A DNA stretch of 64,000 bases from Methanofollis tationis (GTDB lineage: Archaea > Halobacteriota > Methanomicrobia > Methanomicrobiales > Methanofollaceae). A model generated the notes under the pieces. The model saw only the letters and a program-made list of their open reading frames with translations, was not told the origin of the DNA and made no database searches. Below are positions 7,390 to 16,393 of this stretch, in pieces. A program made the translations under genes and the position numbers. Location of the stretch: the NCBI RefSeq assembly GCF_013377755.1, contig NZ_JABXWR010000001.1, positions 941,104 through 1,005,103 on the forward strand. Direction: 5' to 3'. Position 1 is the first letter of the stretch; every line of letters begins with the position of its first letter.

Positions 7390-9807
7390 TTAGTTCCTGC
7401 GCATGACCAGGAACGCAACAGCGCCGAGGCCGATCAGGGAGATCAGCGCGCCAAAGCCGGGCTGAGAGACCGGGGTGGTCGCCGGAGCGGTGGTCGCCGG
7501 GACGGTGGTCGCCGGAGCGGTGGTCACGGGTGCAGTGGTCGCGGGGACGGTGGTGGCGACGCCCTCGAGCACGTTGAAGGTGGTGCTCGTGGTCACGTCG
7601 GCATCGATCGACTCGACCTTAACAGAGTACTGGTCTGCCTTGAAGCTGGAGGCGTCAACGGCGAAGGACCAGGTGTTGTAGTCGGTGCCCTCAGCGACAA
7701 CCACGGTACCGGAGGAGCCGGAGAACGAGGTCGCCTGGTCCTTGGTGGACGCGGCGAAGGACGCCGAGGTCACATCGACAATTAGGTCATTGCCGACCGC
7801 GAGGTTGGTGGTGCCGGTGATCGTGAACTTGTCGCCGACGGCCTTGTCGCCGATGGCGTCGATCCTGATCCAGGCCTCTTCAAGGGTGAAGGAAACCTTG
7901 CGGTAGGTGTCGTCACAGTTCGGCGAGTTGAGCGCCTCTACAACGGCGGTGGCGGCTTCAGAGGCAGCGAGGCTGCCGAGGTCGATGGCGTTGCCCTGCG
8001 CATCCGTGATCCGGAAGGGCTGGGAGGCGGTCGGGGACGGAATGACGTTGAAGATACCGTCGGTCATCGGGTGCTGGACCACGACGAAGTACTGGCCGGT
8101 GGCCAGGGCCTGGGTGTCGGCGCGCTCGAGGGTGTACTCGAAGGAGCCGTCGTCCTCAACGGTGGCGGTAGCGCCAAGGTTGCGGTAGTTCTTGCCGAAG
8201 ATCCAGACACGGACCTGGTCGGGCTTGCCTTCCGCAACGCCGGTGATCTTCAGCTCGTCGCCCTTCGCGACAACGGCACCGATGTCGTTGAGCGAGAGGT
8301 AGGGCGCCTTGAAGACGACCGAGAAGGTCTGGTACTTCACGTCGGAGAGACGGTTCTTGCAGACGAAGGCACCGTTGCTGTCAACGTTGTTGCTGGTCGC
8401 GTAGATCGTGTAGGTACCGGCGTCAAGGATAGAGCCAGTGCCCGAGAGAGCCGCGGTGTCCCAGCGGTATTCCCAGGTGTCGTCGGACTCGACAGCGCGG
8501 ACAACATAGTTGCCGGCAGAGGCGTCGCGGCTGAGGTTGTTCAGGGCAACACCATTCAGGTCGGTGCCGAGGTTCGGACCGGTCATGAAGAGGTAGACGT
8601 TGTCGCTGTCGGTGTTGGTGCCGGAGAGCTTGACTTCCTCACCGAGGTAGTAGGAGCCTGCGCCCTCGGCGGTGATGGTGACTTCGCCCTCTTCGACCTT
8701 GACCTTGACCTCATCGTACTTGGAGGCGTCGGCCGGGTCGACGATCTTGATCGTGAAGGTCTTGTCGTCGGTGGTGGCAGTGGTGCCGAACTCGACAGAG
8801 CGGGTGCCGCCGGCGGTGGTGTTGACAATGGCGCCGGTCGAGTTGACGATTACACCGCCGATCTTGGCACGCTCGTTGTTGGCGAGGGTGGCGGCGGCAG
8901 CGGGGCCAATCAAGGGCACAAAGGCGACGTTGGTGATGTTCACATCAGGCTGACCCGGCTTGATGGTCGGGTACTGGTTCGCCGCAGTGAGGCTGGCGTC
9001 CTTGATGTACAGGTAGTATCTCGTCTTGGAGTCACCGGTGATGGTCACGACGAAGGGGTTGTTCCTGACAACGTTCTCCTTGTTGGAGACGATGGAGATC
9101 TCCTTCGAAGCGACGGTGAAGCTCACGGAGTTCGAGTCGGTGGCGTAGTCGGCAAAGCCTTGGGGGGTGGCCCAGACGGCCTTTGCGGTGTAGGTGCCTG
9201 CCTCAAGCTGGCTGATGTCGATGTTGTTGAAGTAGGTCCGCGGGGCGTCCAGCCGGAGATCCATAAAGACCTGGGGAACACCTGTAGCGTTGTTGATCTG
9301 ACGGATCGTACCGCCGCCGGGGGTGACGATCTCGACATTCACGGTAGCGACATCCGCACCGGTGAGGTAGGTACCGACCTCGGTGGCGTCGAACCGGAAG
9401 GCGATGACAGTGTTCTTGGTCACCGTCTTGCCGGCGATGGACGAGGTGACGTCATCCTGAAGAACTGCGTTGAAAGACACAGTCGGGTCACGGATGTAGA
9501 TCTTGTGGGTAAGGTTCTGGACGTGGAAGTACGTGCCGTAGTTGCCCTGCATGTCGATCTGGGTCAGGTCGAACGCGGTTGCGTTGGCGACCGGGACCGA
9601 GAAGATCTGACCCTTGGTCGGGTCATCGTCGGTGTACTTAGCGAGCTGGTCGCCGTTCGCCACGAAGGCGGAGAGGTTGAGACCAGTTTCGTAGTCAAAG
9701 ACGGTTCCGCCGTTCGCTACAACCCTTGCGGACGCCGGCATAACCAGCATCGCAGCGGCAAGGAGCAGCACTGCGGCGATAACCATCATCTTAGATGTAC
9801 TCTTCAT
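7390..9807 (-). CDS. major S-layer glycoprotein with PGF-CTERM anchor
   Basis: This 805-residue secreted protein has a clear signal peptide (residues 1-27, ending PASA). A long beta-rich ectodomain follows, of the kind found in S-layer proteins of Methanomicrobiales, with several NxT/S sites. A Thr/Pro/Ala stalk (repeats of TTVPATTAP) comes next. The C-terminus has QPGFGAL, a hydrophobic helix and a final RRN. The PGF motif plus helix plus basic end is the PGF-CTERM signal processed by archaeosortase A and linked to lipid. A strong ribosome site (AAGGAGGAATTG) precedes the ATG. The gene has its own AT-rich promoter, a leader of about 100 bases and a poly-U terminator, consistent with very high expression. 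It is the probable lattice protein of the cell wall. Confidence 0.88.
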   Translation of the reverse strand: MKSTSKMMVIAAVLLLAAAMLVMPASARVVANGGTVFDYETGLNLSAFVANGDQLAKYTDDDPTKGQIFSVPVANATAFDLTQIDMQGNYGTYFHVQNLTHKIYIRDPTVSFNAVLQDDVTSSIAGKTVTKNTVIAFRFDATEVGTYLTGADVATVNVEIVTPGGGTIRQINNATGVPQVFMDLRLDAPRTYFNNIDISQLEAGTYTAKAVWATPQGFADYATDSNSVSFTVASKEISIVSNKENVVRNNPFVVTITGDSKTRYYLYIKDASLTAANQYPTIKPGQPDVNITNVAFVPLIGPAAAATLANNERAKIGGVIVNSTGAIVNTTAGGTRSVEFGTTATTDDKTFTIKIVDPADASKYDEVKVKVEEGEVTITAEGAGSYYLGEEVKLSGTNTDSDNVYLFMTGPNLGTDLNGVALNNLSRDASAGNYVVRAVESDDTWEYRWDTAALSGTGSILDAGTYTIYATSNNVDSNGAFVCKNRLSDVKYQTFSVVFKAPYLSLNDIGAVVAKGDELKITGVAEGKPDQVRVWIFGKNYRNLGATATVEDDGSFEYTLERADTQALATGQYFVVVQHPMTDGIFNVIPSPTASQPFRITDAQGNAIDLGSLAASEAATAVVEALNSPNCDDTYRKVSFTLEEAWIRIDAIGDKAVGDKFTITGTTNLAVGNDLIVDVTSASFAASTKDQATSFSGSSGTVVVAEGTDYNTWSFAVDASSFKADQYSVKVESIDADVTTSTTFNVLEGVATTVPATTAPVTTAPATTVPATTAPATTPVSQPGFGALISLIGLGAVAFLVMRRN

Positions 9808-9851
9808 TCAATTCCTCCTTTAACGTAAACGTGGTGAGCAGACGAGCCCTC

Positions 9852-9867
9852 TTCGACAGATGTCGAA
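9852..9867. repeat. inverted repeat in the S-layer leader
   Basis: TTCGACA and TGTCGAA arms face each other across two bases, 45-60 bases upstream of the S-layer ATG. On the transcript this would form a small hairpin in the 5' leader; on DNA it could be an operator. A similar palindrome lies at 53054-53070. Confidence 0.5.
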
Positions 9868-9900
9868 TACGGATTCACCATGCCCAATACTCCGATTGCC

Positions 9901-9940
9901 GGAATATACGACATTATTAGTGTAACACTTAATATATCCT
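9901..9940 (-). promoter_or_regulatory. probable S-layer gene promoter
   Basis: On the minus strand AGGATATATT (9931-9940) and CGTATATTCC (9901-9910) are two TATA-box candidates. They give predicted leaders of about 100 or 70 bases ahead of the S-layer start. The region between them is AT-rich compared with the surrounding GC-rich DNA. Confidence 0.5.
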
Positions 9941-10125
9941 TTGTGGTTGTGCGGCCGGGAGGAGGGGCGTCAGACGGCGCATTCACCCTGAAATCCGATA
10001 TCACCCGATAATATCCATTTTTTGAAAACGGAGGGACGGCAGCGCCGGACCATCTCCGAACATTTCTCGCGCCACCACACCAAACGGGCAAACACTCATC
10101 TATCGGGCCCGGCCAATTCTTCTCC

Positions 10126-10851
10126 ATGAGAGTGATCAGGGCCCCCTCCCTCGGACGGGCGCACGAGCTGGTGGTGAAGATGATCCTGGAGAAGGGCTAT
10201 GTGCTCGACACCGAGGACGGCGAGGCGACGGTGGAGTTCGAGGAGACGGCGATCACCGTCGAAGACCCGTTCGCCGAACCGATGGCGAGCGGACGCTCGC
10301 GCTTCGGGCGCCGGTTCCTCGACTCCTACGCCGACGCCCTCCTCCACGGCTCGGACTCGGTCTTCGAGTACGACTACCACGGCCGCCTCTTCGACTGGGG
10401 GCAGGGGCTCTGCGCCGAAGGCGCGGCAGTCCACGCCGACCAGATCGGGTACATCGTCAAAAAGCTGCGGGAGGCCCCGGAGAGCCGGCGGGCTGTTGCG
10501 ATCACCTGGAACCCCCCGGTGGACGAGACCCTCCACGACTGCCCCTGCCTCCAGCTCGTCCAGTGCGTCGTGCGCGACGGCAAACTCCAGATGAAGGTGG
10601 TCTTCAGGAGCAACGACATGCTCAGCGCCGCCGGCGCAAACATGTTCGCCCTCGCCCACCTGCAGAAGGCGATCGCCGAAGAACTGGAGATCCCCTGCGG
10701 GGCCTACACCCACATCTCCCTGGTGCCGCACATCTATTACCGGCGGGACGTAAACGACATCCCCCCGTTCTGCAAAGAAGGCACCGAAATCGCTCCGATG
10801 CCCGAGGTCTGCCGGGCGTGCGGGCGGTGTGCGCGCTCGCGCCAGGTCTGA
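10126..10851 (+). CDS. thyA: thymidylate synthase, methanogen type
   Basis: This 241-residue protein matches the archaeal ThyA family found in methanogens, which methylates dUMP to dTMP, probably with a methylene-tetrahydromethanopterin donor. The catalytic Pro-Cys pair is P140-C141 in the segment DETLHDCPCLQLVQ. RRAV.TW.P, RSNDM.SA.GAN and H.SLVPHIY match substrate-binding segments. The C-terminus carries a CxxCxxC stretch (CRACGRC), a possible metal site. The start ATG at 10126 is upstream-isolated and faces away from the S-layer gene, so the gene is monocistronic. Confidence 0.9.
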   Translation: MRVIRAPSLGRAHELVVKMILEKGYVLDTEDGEATVEFEETAITVEDPFAEPMASGRSRFGRRFLDSYADALLHGSDSVFEYDYHGRLFDWGQGLCAEGAAVHADQIGYIVKKLREAPESRRAVAITWNPPVDETLHDCPCLQLVQCVVRDGKLQMKVVFRSNDMLSAAGANMFALAHLQKAIAEELEIPCGAYTHISLVPHIYYRRDVNDIPPFCKEGTEIAPMPEVCRACGRCARSRQV

Positions 10852-10901
10852 CGCAATCCGTCACCCTTTTAACCCCGAAGAGCGAACAGATTAAGGCACA
10901 C

Positions 10902-10974
10902 AGCCCGGTAGTGTAGCGGTCAATCATGGGGGACTCTGGATCCCCCGACAGCAGTTCGAATCTGCTCCGGGCTA
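10902..10974 (+). tRNA. tRNA-Gln (anticodon CTG)
   Basis: A full cloverleaf can be drawn: acceptor AGCCCGG pairs with CCGGGCT, the anticodon stem is GGGGA/TCCCC with loop CTCTGGA (anticodon CTG), and the T-arm carries GTTCGAATC. CCA is not encoded. A TATA-like CTTTTAACC lies about 35 bases upstream and a short T-rich run follows. Confidence 0.93.
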
Positions 10975-11024
10975 CTCTTTCTTTTCCGACAGACTGATGC
11001 CAGAGCAGCGGCCACATAATCATC

Positions 11025-11873
11025 ATGGACCGGCCGTACAGGATCGGCGCGGGCGTGCGCATCGACGACGAAGAGACCTTTGCCGCCCTCGCCGCACGCT
11101 ATCACGAAGGACGGATCGACCACATCCAGGTCCAGATCATCCCGGGGGACGAACGGTCGTTCCGGGATCATCTCGACCTGATCGCAGACGCCGGCGTGCA
11201 GGTCGTCATCCACGCCCCGCACCACGCCCACGGGGTCAACCCCTGCGCACCGACGGCCTATGACGATCGCTCCCCTGCAGAGATTGAAGCCTGGATCGAA
11301 CTGGCCCTCGCACAGACGGCCGAAGCGGCCGACCAGACCGGCGCCGATACCATCGTCCTCCACACGGGCCGCTACCTCCCGGGCCGGCGGGACGAGGCCG
11401 AAGCGACCTTCGCCGCATTCCTCGACGACCACTTCGACCCCCGCTTCATCCTGGAAAACCTCCCCTCGATCTACGCCGACTACCCCCTCCTCGGCAACGA
11501 GGCAGGCGACCTCGCCGCCCTCGGCGGCGGGCAGATCCGCGGCTTCTGCCTGGACTTCCCCCACCTCTTCTGCACGGCAAACTATCTCTCCCGCCCTTTC
11601 GCCGACCTCCTGGCCCCCTTCGGCGCCCTCGAACTCAGGCTCTTCCACCTCTCCAACAGCAGGAGAGGCTCCATCACCGACGAGCACCTCCCCCTCGACC
11701 ACCCTGACGGGGGGCTCGACTTCGGCGTGATCGTCCCCTTCATCGCCGCGCACCCGGCAATCGACGTCAGCCTCGAGTACAAAGAGAACGATCCCCGCGT
11801 CTACGACCGGCAGGTGGCCCTCTTCGACGCCCTCTTCAGGCGATGGAATGCCCCGGGCGCGGGCGCCCTATAA
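11025..11873 (+). CDS. sugar-phosphate isomerase/epimerase-like TIM-barrel protein
   Basis: This 282-residue protein belongs to the xylose isomerase-like / AP endonuclease family 2 TIM-barrel superfamily. The typical metal-ligand strands appear in order: VQVVIHAPHHAHG, ADTIVLHTGR, FILENLP, GFCLDFPHLF, LRLFHLSNS and a final DVSLEYKE. The conserved His, Glu and Asp positions suggest a divalent-metal site. The substrate cannot be told from sequence; it could be a sugar-phosphate epimerase or a nuclease-related enzyme. It sits alone just after tRNA-Gln and converges on a DUF1614 gene. Confidence 0.7.
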   Translation: MDRPYRIGAGVRIDDEETFAALAARYHEGRIDHIQVQIIPGDERSFRDHLDLIADAGVQVVIHAPHHAHGVNPCAPTAYDDRSPAEIEAWIELALAQTAEAADQTGADTIVLHTGRYLPGRRDEAEATFAAFLDDHFDPRFILENLPSIYADYPLLGNEAGDLAALGGGQIRGFCLDFPHLFCTANYLSRPFADLLAPFGALELRLFHLSNSRRGSITDEHLPLDHPDGGLDFGVIVPFIAAHPAIDVSLEYKENDPRVYDRQVALFDALFRRWNAPGAGAL

Positions 11874-11898
11874 GATACCTGCGTTCCCGCCCGGCCCG

Positions 11899-11905
11899 AA
11901 AAAAA
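11899..11905 (-). terminator. poly-U terminator of the DUF1614 gene
   Basis: Seven T on the minus strand, 20 bases after the stop at 11925, in the convergent gap with the TIM-barrel gene. Confidence 0.4.
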
Positions 11906-11924
11906 GAATCGGCCCTTCCCGGCC

Positions 11925-12647
11925 TCACGCCAGAAACGCCGCGAGCACGCCGGTCAGAAACACGCCGTCGAAGGTCCCGGCGCCCCCGATGCTCACCATT
12001 GGCGCCCCGAGTTCGCCGAGGCGGCGGAGGTTCAAGAGGTCGGCGCCGATGAGCGTCCCGAGCGTGCCCGAGATATAGGCGATCACCGGGGCGGCGATCA
12101 CGGCGACCGTTGAGCCGCCGGCGAACCCGGAGAGGACGAGCGCCACGAGCAGGGCGGCCAGCGGCGGCACAAAAAAGGGCGTGGCGATCCCGAGGCCCGG
12201 CACCGGCCGCGCCACCCGGTTGGTGACCAGCGTCACGACCAGGGTGCCGACGAGCGCCAGGGCCAGGATCGTGTAGCCGCCCGAGAGGATCACCGACTCT
12301 GCGAGAAGGTAGAGCGAGATCAAGAGGGGGATCAGCGCCCCGCCCAGGTTGATCGCCACCGTCGTCTCCGGCGCCACCTCGGGGATGCGGTAGACCCAGC
12401 CGTAAAAGGGATTATAGGTCTTCTCCATCCGCACCGGCCCGCTCTGGACGGTGGTGAGCGGGATATTGACCAGGCTGCCAAAGAGCGTCAGGATCAGGAT
12501 CAGAAGAACGGTCCACGGCTGAAAGCCGAGTTTCGCAAACGCTCCCCCGATGACGCTCAGGAACAGCAGCGGAATGAGAAATATGAGGACGGCGAAGAGA
12601 AACGCCATCATGATGAGGCTGAACGGGTTGAAGATGCATCTGCCCAT
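11925..12647 (-). CDS. DUF1614 multi-pass membrane protein
   Basis: This 240-residue integral membrane protein has about seven hydrophobic helices. It matches the DUF1614 family, whose C-terminal signature is a Gly-rich 'GTLIGADLL...SIGGAGTFDGVFLTG' segment, present here at the end. The function of the family is unknown. A paralogue with the same signature is at 25929-26648. The gene follows fibrillarin by 20 bases on the same strand and may be its distal operon member. No clear ribosome site precedes the ATG. Confidence 0.75.
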   Translation of the reverse strand: MGRCIFNPFSLIMMAFLFAVLIFLIPLLFLSVIGGAFAKLGFQPWTVLLILILTLFGSLVNIPLTTVQSGPVRMEKTYNPFYGWVYRIPEVAPETTVAINLGGALIPLLISLYLLAESVILSGGYTILALALVGTLVVTLVTNRVARPVPGLGIATPFFVPPLAALLVALVLSGFAGGSTVAVIAAPVIAYISGTLGTLIGADLLNLRRLGELGAPMVSIGGAGTFDGVFLTGVLAAFLA

Positions 12648-12667
12648 GAAAAGGAGAGGGAGAGATC

Positions 12668-13273
12668 CTATTTGATGGCTTCGCAGACGATCGCCGCATG
12701 GTCCCGGTGATAGGGCTCAAGCCAGCGGGTCTCCCTGATAGCGAGCCCTCCGGCCGTGAGGGTGCGGACCGTCTCTTCGAGGACGTCCTGCGGGCTCTGC
12801 GTGACGTCGACGCTGCGCGTCTTGAGCATCAGCACGAGGGTGCCGCCCTTCCGCAGGAACGGAATGTTCCGCAGGGCGATCCCTGCCTGGTCGGGCTGCG
12901 CCACGTCCATGTAGAGCAGGTCCACCCCCTCCACGATCCCGGCGTAGCGCTCGGGCCGCCCGGCATCGGCCATGATCGGGACGATGTTCCTCCGCCTCCG
13001 GCAGACCTCCAGGAGGTCCTGCATCGGGCGCGGGGCGAACTCGACCGCATAGACCACCTCCACGTAGTCGGCCACGTGGGAGACGGTGGTGCCGTTCGCC
13101 GCCCCGAGGTAGAGCACCCGCATTTCGGGAGCGAGATCGGTCTCGCTCCCCAGCAGGGCGAGGGCGGCGAGCTTCGAGCGGCGCGGGTCCCAGACCCGGT
13201 AGCTCCCGATCATCCGCTCGCCGTAGACGCCTCCCTCCCCCGGGGAGACCAGCACGCCGCCGATCCTGATCAT
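12668..13273 (-). CDS. flpA: fibrillarin-like rRNA/tRNA 2'-O-methyltransferase
   Basis: This 201-residue class I SAM-dependent methyltransferase is the archaeal fibrillarin. With Nop5, L7Ae and C/D-box guide RNAs it 2'-O-methylates rRNA and tRNA. The SAM motif is VLYLGAANGTTVSHVAD, followed by VYAVEFAPR. The catalytic region VDLLYMDVAQPDQA and a basic lysine in LMLKTRS fit the fibrillarin Lys-Asp-Lys arrangement. The N-terminal RNP beta domain is short, as in archaea. Its start overlaps the stop of nop5 by 4 bases (ATGA), indicating coupled translation. Confidence 0.93.
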   Translation of the reverse strand: MIRIGGVLVSPGEGGVYGERMIGSYRVWDPRRSKLAALALLGSETDLAPEMRVLYLGAANGTTVSHVADYVEVVYAVEFAPRPMQDLLEVCRRRRNIVPIMADAGRPERYAGIVEGVDLLYMDVAQPDQAGIALRNIPFLRKGGTLVLMLKTRSVDVTQSPQDVLEETVRTLTAGGLAIRETRWLEPYHRDHAAIVCEAIK

Positions 13274-14115
13274 GCCGACACCCCGGCGGCATCGATGCGC
13301 GCCTGTGCCCGGTCGATGAATGCAGGGTCGAGCTCCCCGCGGTACAGGTCGATGCGTGCGGCAATCGCAAGCTTCGCCGCCAGCACCCGCGCCACCCGGC
13401 CCCGCACCTCTTTGCCCGCATTATGGACCCGCCGGTGCTGGAAGATCACGCCGTGCTTCGGAGACGGCGCCCCGCCGCGGATATGCGAGAACAGAGCCGT
13501 CCGCGCCCCGAGCACCTGGATCGTCCCGGCCGGCATCCTGGCCAGCGCCAGAAGACCGCCAGCCTCGGCCATCAGCCGCGCCGCCACCAGCCCGCCGACA
13601 AGCGCACTCGTATTGGGCATGACCTGATCAGCCCGGCGGGAGACCTCGCGCATCAGCCGCGTCCGCATCTCCCCGAGGCTCTCGATCTCAGCGCCGACCT
13701 GCCTGAGGGCCGGCGACGGGCTCCGCCGGATCCGCCCCGAAAGCGCCTTGCCCCCCTGCCGGTACTTTCTCGTGAACCCCGGGTCGAGGACGGCCTGCCA
13801 GTCGACGGCGCGTTCGAGCAGGAGGTTGACCACATGATCGGTCTCGTCGAGCGTCCTGACCATCTGCAGGAGCTCGACATCAGGACCCGAGAGCTCGGTC
13901 GCCACCTGCGCCCGCGCCAGCTCGATGCACGAGCGGCCGAGCAGGGCGATGTAGCCGGCCCGGTCCTCCACCACGCCGCAGGACTGCGCCAGCGTCCAGT
14001 CGGGCCGCTGGAGAGACGGCCCCAGCTCCTCAAGCCGGCGGGCAACCGCTGCAGGATCGGCCTCGACCGGCCGGCACCGGCCGTCCTCGATCTCCCCAAA
14101 CCAGTAACGCTCCAT
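13270..14115 (-). CDS. nop5: Nop5/Nop56-like C/D-box RNP scaffold protein
   Basis: This 281-residue protein has the Nop domain: the signature MPNTSALVGGLVAARLMAEAGGLLALARMPAGTIQVLGA and the downstream HGVIFQHRRVHNA segment that binds the kink-turn RNA with L7Ae. The N-terminal part contacts fibrillarin, and a coiled-coil-like middle mediates dimerisation. It is shorter than many Nop5 proteins because it lacks the long C-terminal Lys-rich tail. It is the first gene of an operon with flpA. The gene pair encodes two of the three proteins of the C/D guide RNP. Confidence 0.92.
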   Translation of the reverse strand: MERYWFGEIEDGRCRPVEADPAAVARRLEELGPSLQRPDWTLAQSCGVVEDRAGYIALLGRSCIELARAQVATELSGPDVELLQMVRTLDETDHVVNLLLERAVDWQAVLDPGFTRKYRQGGKALSGRIRRSPSPALRQVGAEIESLGEMRTRLMREVSRRADQVMPNTSALVGGLVAARLMAEAGGLLALARMPAGTIQVLGARTALFSHIRGGAPSPKHGVIFQHRRVHNAGKEVRGRVARVLAAKLAIAARIDLYRGELDPAFIDRAQARIDAAGVSA

Positions 14116-14185
14116 CCTGCAGGTATAGGGGCTCAGGGAGCATTAACATATCAGGCGCGAAGCCCCATAACAACGGGAACTCACA

Positions 14186-15100
14186 ATGATCCTCGAAGTT
14201 ATTCTGTTTCTCGCAGGCATCGCCCTCCTTATCAAGGGCGCCGACCTCTTCGTCGGCGGCGGCAGCGGTCTTGCGGCGCGGTTCGGCGTCTCCCCGGCGA
14301 TCATCGGCTTCACGGTGATCGCATTCGGCACCTCCCTTCCCGAATTCGTGGTGAGCGTCAACGCCGTCATCGCAAACGACACGGGAATCGCCCTTGGAAA
14401 CGTCCTCGGGAGCAACATCGCAAATATCGCCCTCGTGCTCGCCCTCTGCGCCTTTATCAGACCGGCACTCGTCAGCGGCGGCATGGCAAACCTGCGCGAG
14501 ACCGCCCTCATGCTGGCAGCGACCGGGGTCTTCTGCCTCTGCGCCCTGCGCGGCGTCCTCGACCTCCCGGCCGGGCTCGTGATGCTCGCCGCCTTTGCCG
14601 TGATCCTCTTCGTCATGACGCGGGGCGGCGGGGCGATCGCGGAGGGCGTGATCCCGAGCCACGGCCGCCGGGACATACTCCTCACTATCGGGGGGCTTGC
14701 CGCCGTCGTCATCGGTTCCCAGCTCGTCATCGACGGGGCGGTGGCGATCGCCGGGTTCTTCCAGATCCCCACCCTCGTCATCGGCCTCTCGATCGTGGCG
14801 GTCGGGACCTCCCTGCCTGAACTGGCGACCTCGCTCGTCGCCATCATGAAGGGGGAGGACGGGATCTCGGTCGGAAACCTGCTCGGGAGCAACATCTTCA
14901 ACCTCCTCTTCGTGATGGGGATCGGGGCGCTGATCCGCCCGGTGCCGGTGGCAAACCTCACCGACACCCTGATCGTCGCCGCCTTCTCCGTGGCGGTGAT
15001 CCCCCTCTTCCTGGGCAGCGACCGCTGGACGCGGATCTGGGCCGTCGGCCTGATGGCGGCCTATGCGGTGTACATCGCCTTCATCTTCGGGATGATCTAG
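14186..15100 (+). CDS. calcium/sodium antiporter (CaCA family, YrbG-like)
   Basis: This 304-residue membrane protein has about ten transmembrane helices in two inverted halves. Each half carries an alpha repeat: GFTVIAFGTSLPEFVVS near residue 45 and GLSIVAVGTSLPELATS near residue 207. Each is followed by a GNLLGSNIFN-type segment. These acidic and Asn motifs bind Na+ and Ca2+ in the family. It probably exports calcium or another divalent cation using the sodium gradient. It is divergent from nop5 across a 70-base gap and overlaps the end of the TctA-like gene by four bases tail-to-tail. Confidence 0.9.
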   Translation: MILEVILFLAGIALLIKGADLFVGGGSGLAARFGVSPAIIGFTVIAFGTSLPEFVVSVNAVIANDTGIALGNVLGSNIANIALVLALCAFIRPALVSGGMANLRETALMLAATGVFCLCALRGVLDLPAGLVMLAAFAVILFVMTRGGGAIAEGVIPSHGRRDILLTIGGLAAVVIGSQLVIDGAVAIAGFFQIPTLVIGLSIVAVGTSLPELATSLVAIMKGEDGISVGNLLGSNIFNLLFVMGIGALIRPVPVANLTDTLIVAAFSVAVIPLFLGSDRWTRIWAVGLMAAYAVYIAFIFGMI

Positions 15101-16305
15101 AGGACCGGTATCCCCAGGGAGGAGAGGATCACCGGCACCATGATCGCCCCCATGCAGGAGACGCGCCTGACCTCGACGAGCGCCGGGACGCGGCCGAGCA
15201 GGGTCGCCGCGGCGAGGATGAAGAGCCCGAACGGGCCGCAGAGGACAAACGAGAGGAGGGTGACGAAGAGGATCACCGCAGCGTTCAGCGGCCCGAGGGG
15301 GACGCGGGCAAAGAGCCCGGCCGTCCCGGAGAAGAGCATGGTGACGCCGAAGGCAACGGCCGCCGAGAGGACGGCGGCGAAGAGAAGGAACGAGAACGGC
15401 GGAAGATCGAGGGTGCCAAGGGCGACCATCACCCCGTTGCGCATCCGCCCCAGGGCGTACAGGGCAGCGAGGCCGAGAAAGGCGTTCGCCGTGTTTGCGG
15501 CGCTGGTGGCAAGGATGAACCCGGCGCGGTCGTCGCCGTAGTCGATCGCCGAGGCGAGGACGGCGTTTGCGGTGGCACTGGAGAGCCCGGGCAGCCACCC
15601 GACAATGGCGCCGGCGACCGAGCCCGCACACGAGCAGCGGACGAACGCCCGCGTCAGGGGGACGGCGCCTCCCTTCTTCTGCGGGGGCATCGCACCGCCC
15701 GAGGCCGAGAGGAGGACGGCGACGCCGAAGAGCCCGGAGAGGAGGGGCATGAGCACGGCGTCGCCGCCGTTCCAGGCGAGGAAGGCGTACCTGAAAGTGA
15801 AGAGGCCGAGGAGCCCGGAGACGAGAAAGACCCCGGCGGCCCATTCCGGCGACTCCGAGAAGACGACGAGGTAGCAGGCGACCGCAAGGAGGAGGAGGCC
15901 GATCCCCCAGTCGATCGCGGGCTGGAGTGCGGGGAGGAGGACGAGAAAGAGGAGGCAGAAGGGGAGCGCCCACACGACGGCGCTGGCGCTGCCGAAGGCC
16001 GAGATCCGCACCGCTTCGGCGCCCCGCCCCTCAAGGCAGAGGGCGTGCGCCGGCAGGACCATCACTGCCGTGTCGGCATCGGGCACGCCGAGAAAGGTGG
16101 AGGGGACGCAGTCCAGGAAGGTGTGGGTGATCAGGGCCGCCACCAGCGCCGCGGCGAGCACCGGGGTGCCGAGGATCCCGACCAGGAGGGGGGCGACCGA
16201 GAGGAGGAGGCCGGCCATCGTGTTGGCGTGCACCCCTGGCACGAGCCCGCTGACGATCCCGAGGGCGACGCCTGCAAGCGTGCCGACGATGAGGGGGACG
16301 ATCAC
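15097..16305 (-). CDS. TctA/DUF112-family membrane permease
   Basis: This polytopic membrane protein (about 402 residues from the chosen start) resembles the tripartite tricarboxylate transporter TctA family and its archaeal DUF112 branch. Features are the N-terminal GLVPGVHANT segment, repeated at GWLPGLSSATANA, and the 'HTFLDCVPSTFLGVPDADTA' region. No TctB or TctC partner is nearby, as is usual in archaea, so the substrate is unknown. I choose the GTG at 16305: a TATATATA box ends 22 bases upstream, which would give a leaderless or nearly leaderless transcript. A longer frame to 16410 would run past that promoter and into the divergent gene. Confidence 0.75.
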   Translation of the reverse strand: MIVPLIVGTLAGVALGIVSGLVPGVHANTMAGLLLSVAPLLVGILGTPVLAAALVAALITHTFLDCVPSTFLGVPDADTAVMVLPAHALCLEGRGAEAVRISAFGSASAVVWALPFCLLFLVLLPALQPAIDWGIGLLLLAVACYLVVFSESPEWAAGVFLVSGLLGLFTFRYAFLAWNGGDAVLMPLLSGLFGVAVLLSASGGAMPPQKKGGAVPLTRAFVRCSCAGSVAGAIVGWLPGLSSATANAVLASAIDYGDDRAGFILATSAANTANAFLGLAALYALGRMRNGVMVALGTLDLPPFSFLLFAAVLSAAVAFGVTMLFSGTAGLFARVPLGPLNAAVILFVTLLSFVLCGPFGLFILAAATLLGRVPALVEVRRVSCMGAIMVPVILSSLGIPVL

Positions 16306-16326
16306 ACGGGAAGATCGGCCCGGCCC

Positions 16327-16336
16327 GATATATATC
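16327..16336. promoter_or_regulatory. shared palindromic TATA box of two divergent genes
   Basis: GATATATATC is a perfect palindrome placed 22 bases before the GTG of the permease gene (minus) and 57 bases before the ATG of the HemD-Cbf5 gene (plus). A symmetrical TATA could serve either direction. Confidence 0.5.
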
Positions 16337-16393
16337 CTGCGCAATCGATCCGGGGGAAACCGTGATATCCCTCCCGCACCGAACATTCCAGCA

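Noticed and set aside
8071-9828. Long open frame of 585 codons antisense to the S-layer gene
   Set aside because: It is a shadow of the strongly biased codon use of the S-layer gene; the composition (Val/Asp/Gly-rich) and lack of a ribosome site show it is not coding. The same applies to the long antisense frames at 4485-6218, 13423-14820, 14030-15973 and 28930-30447.
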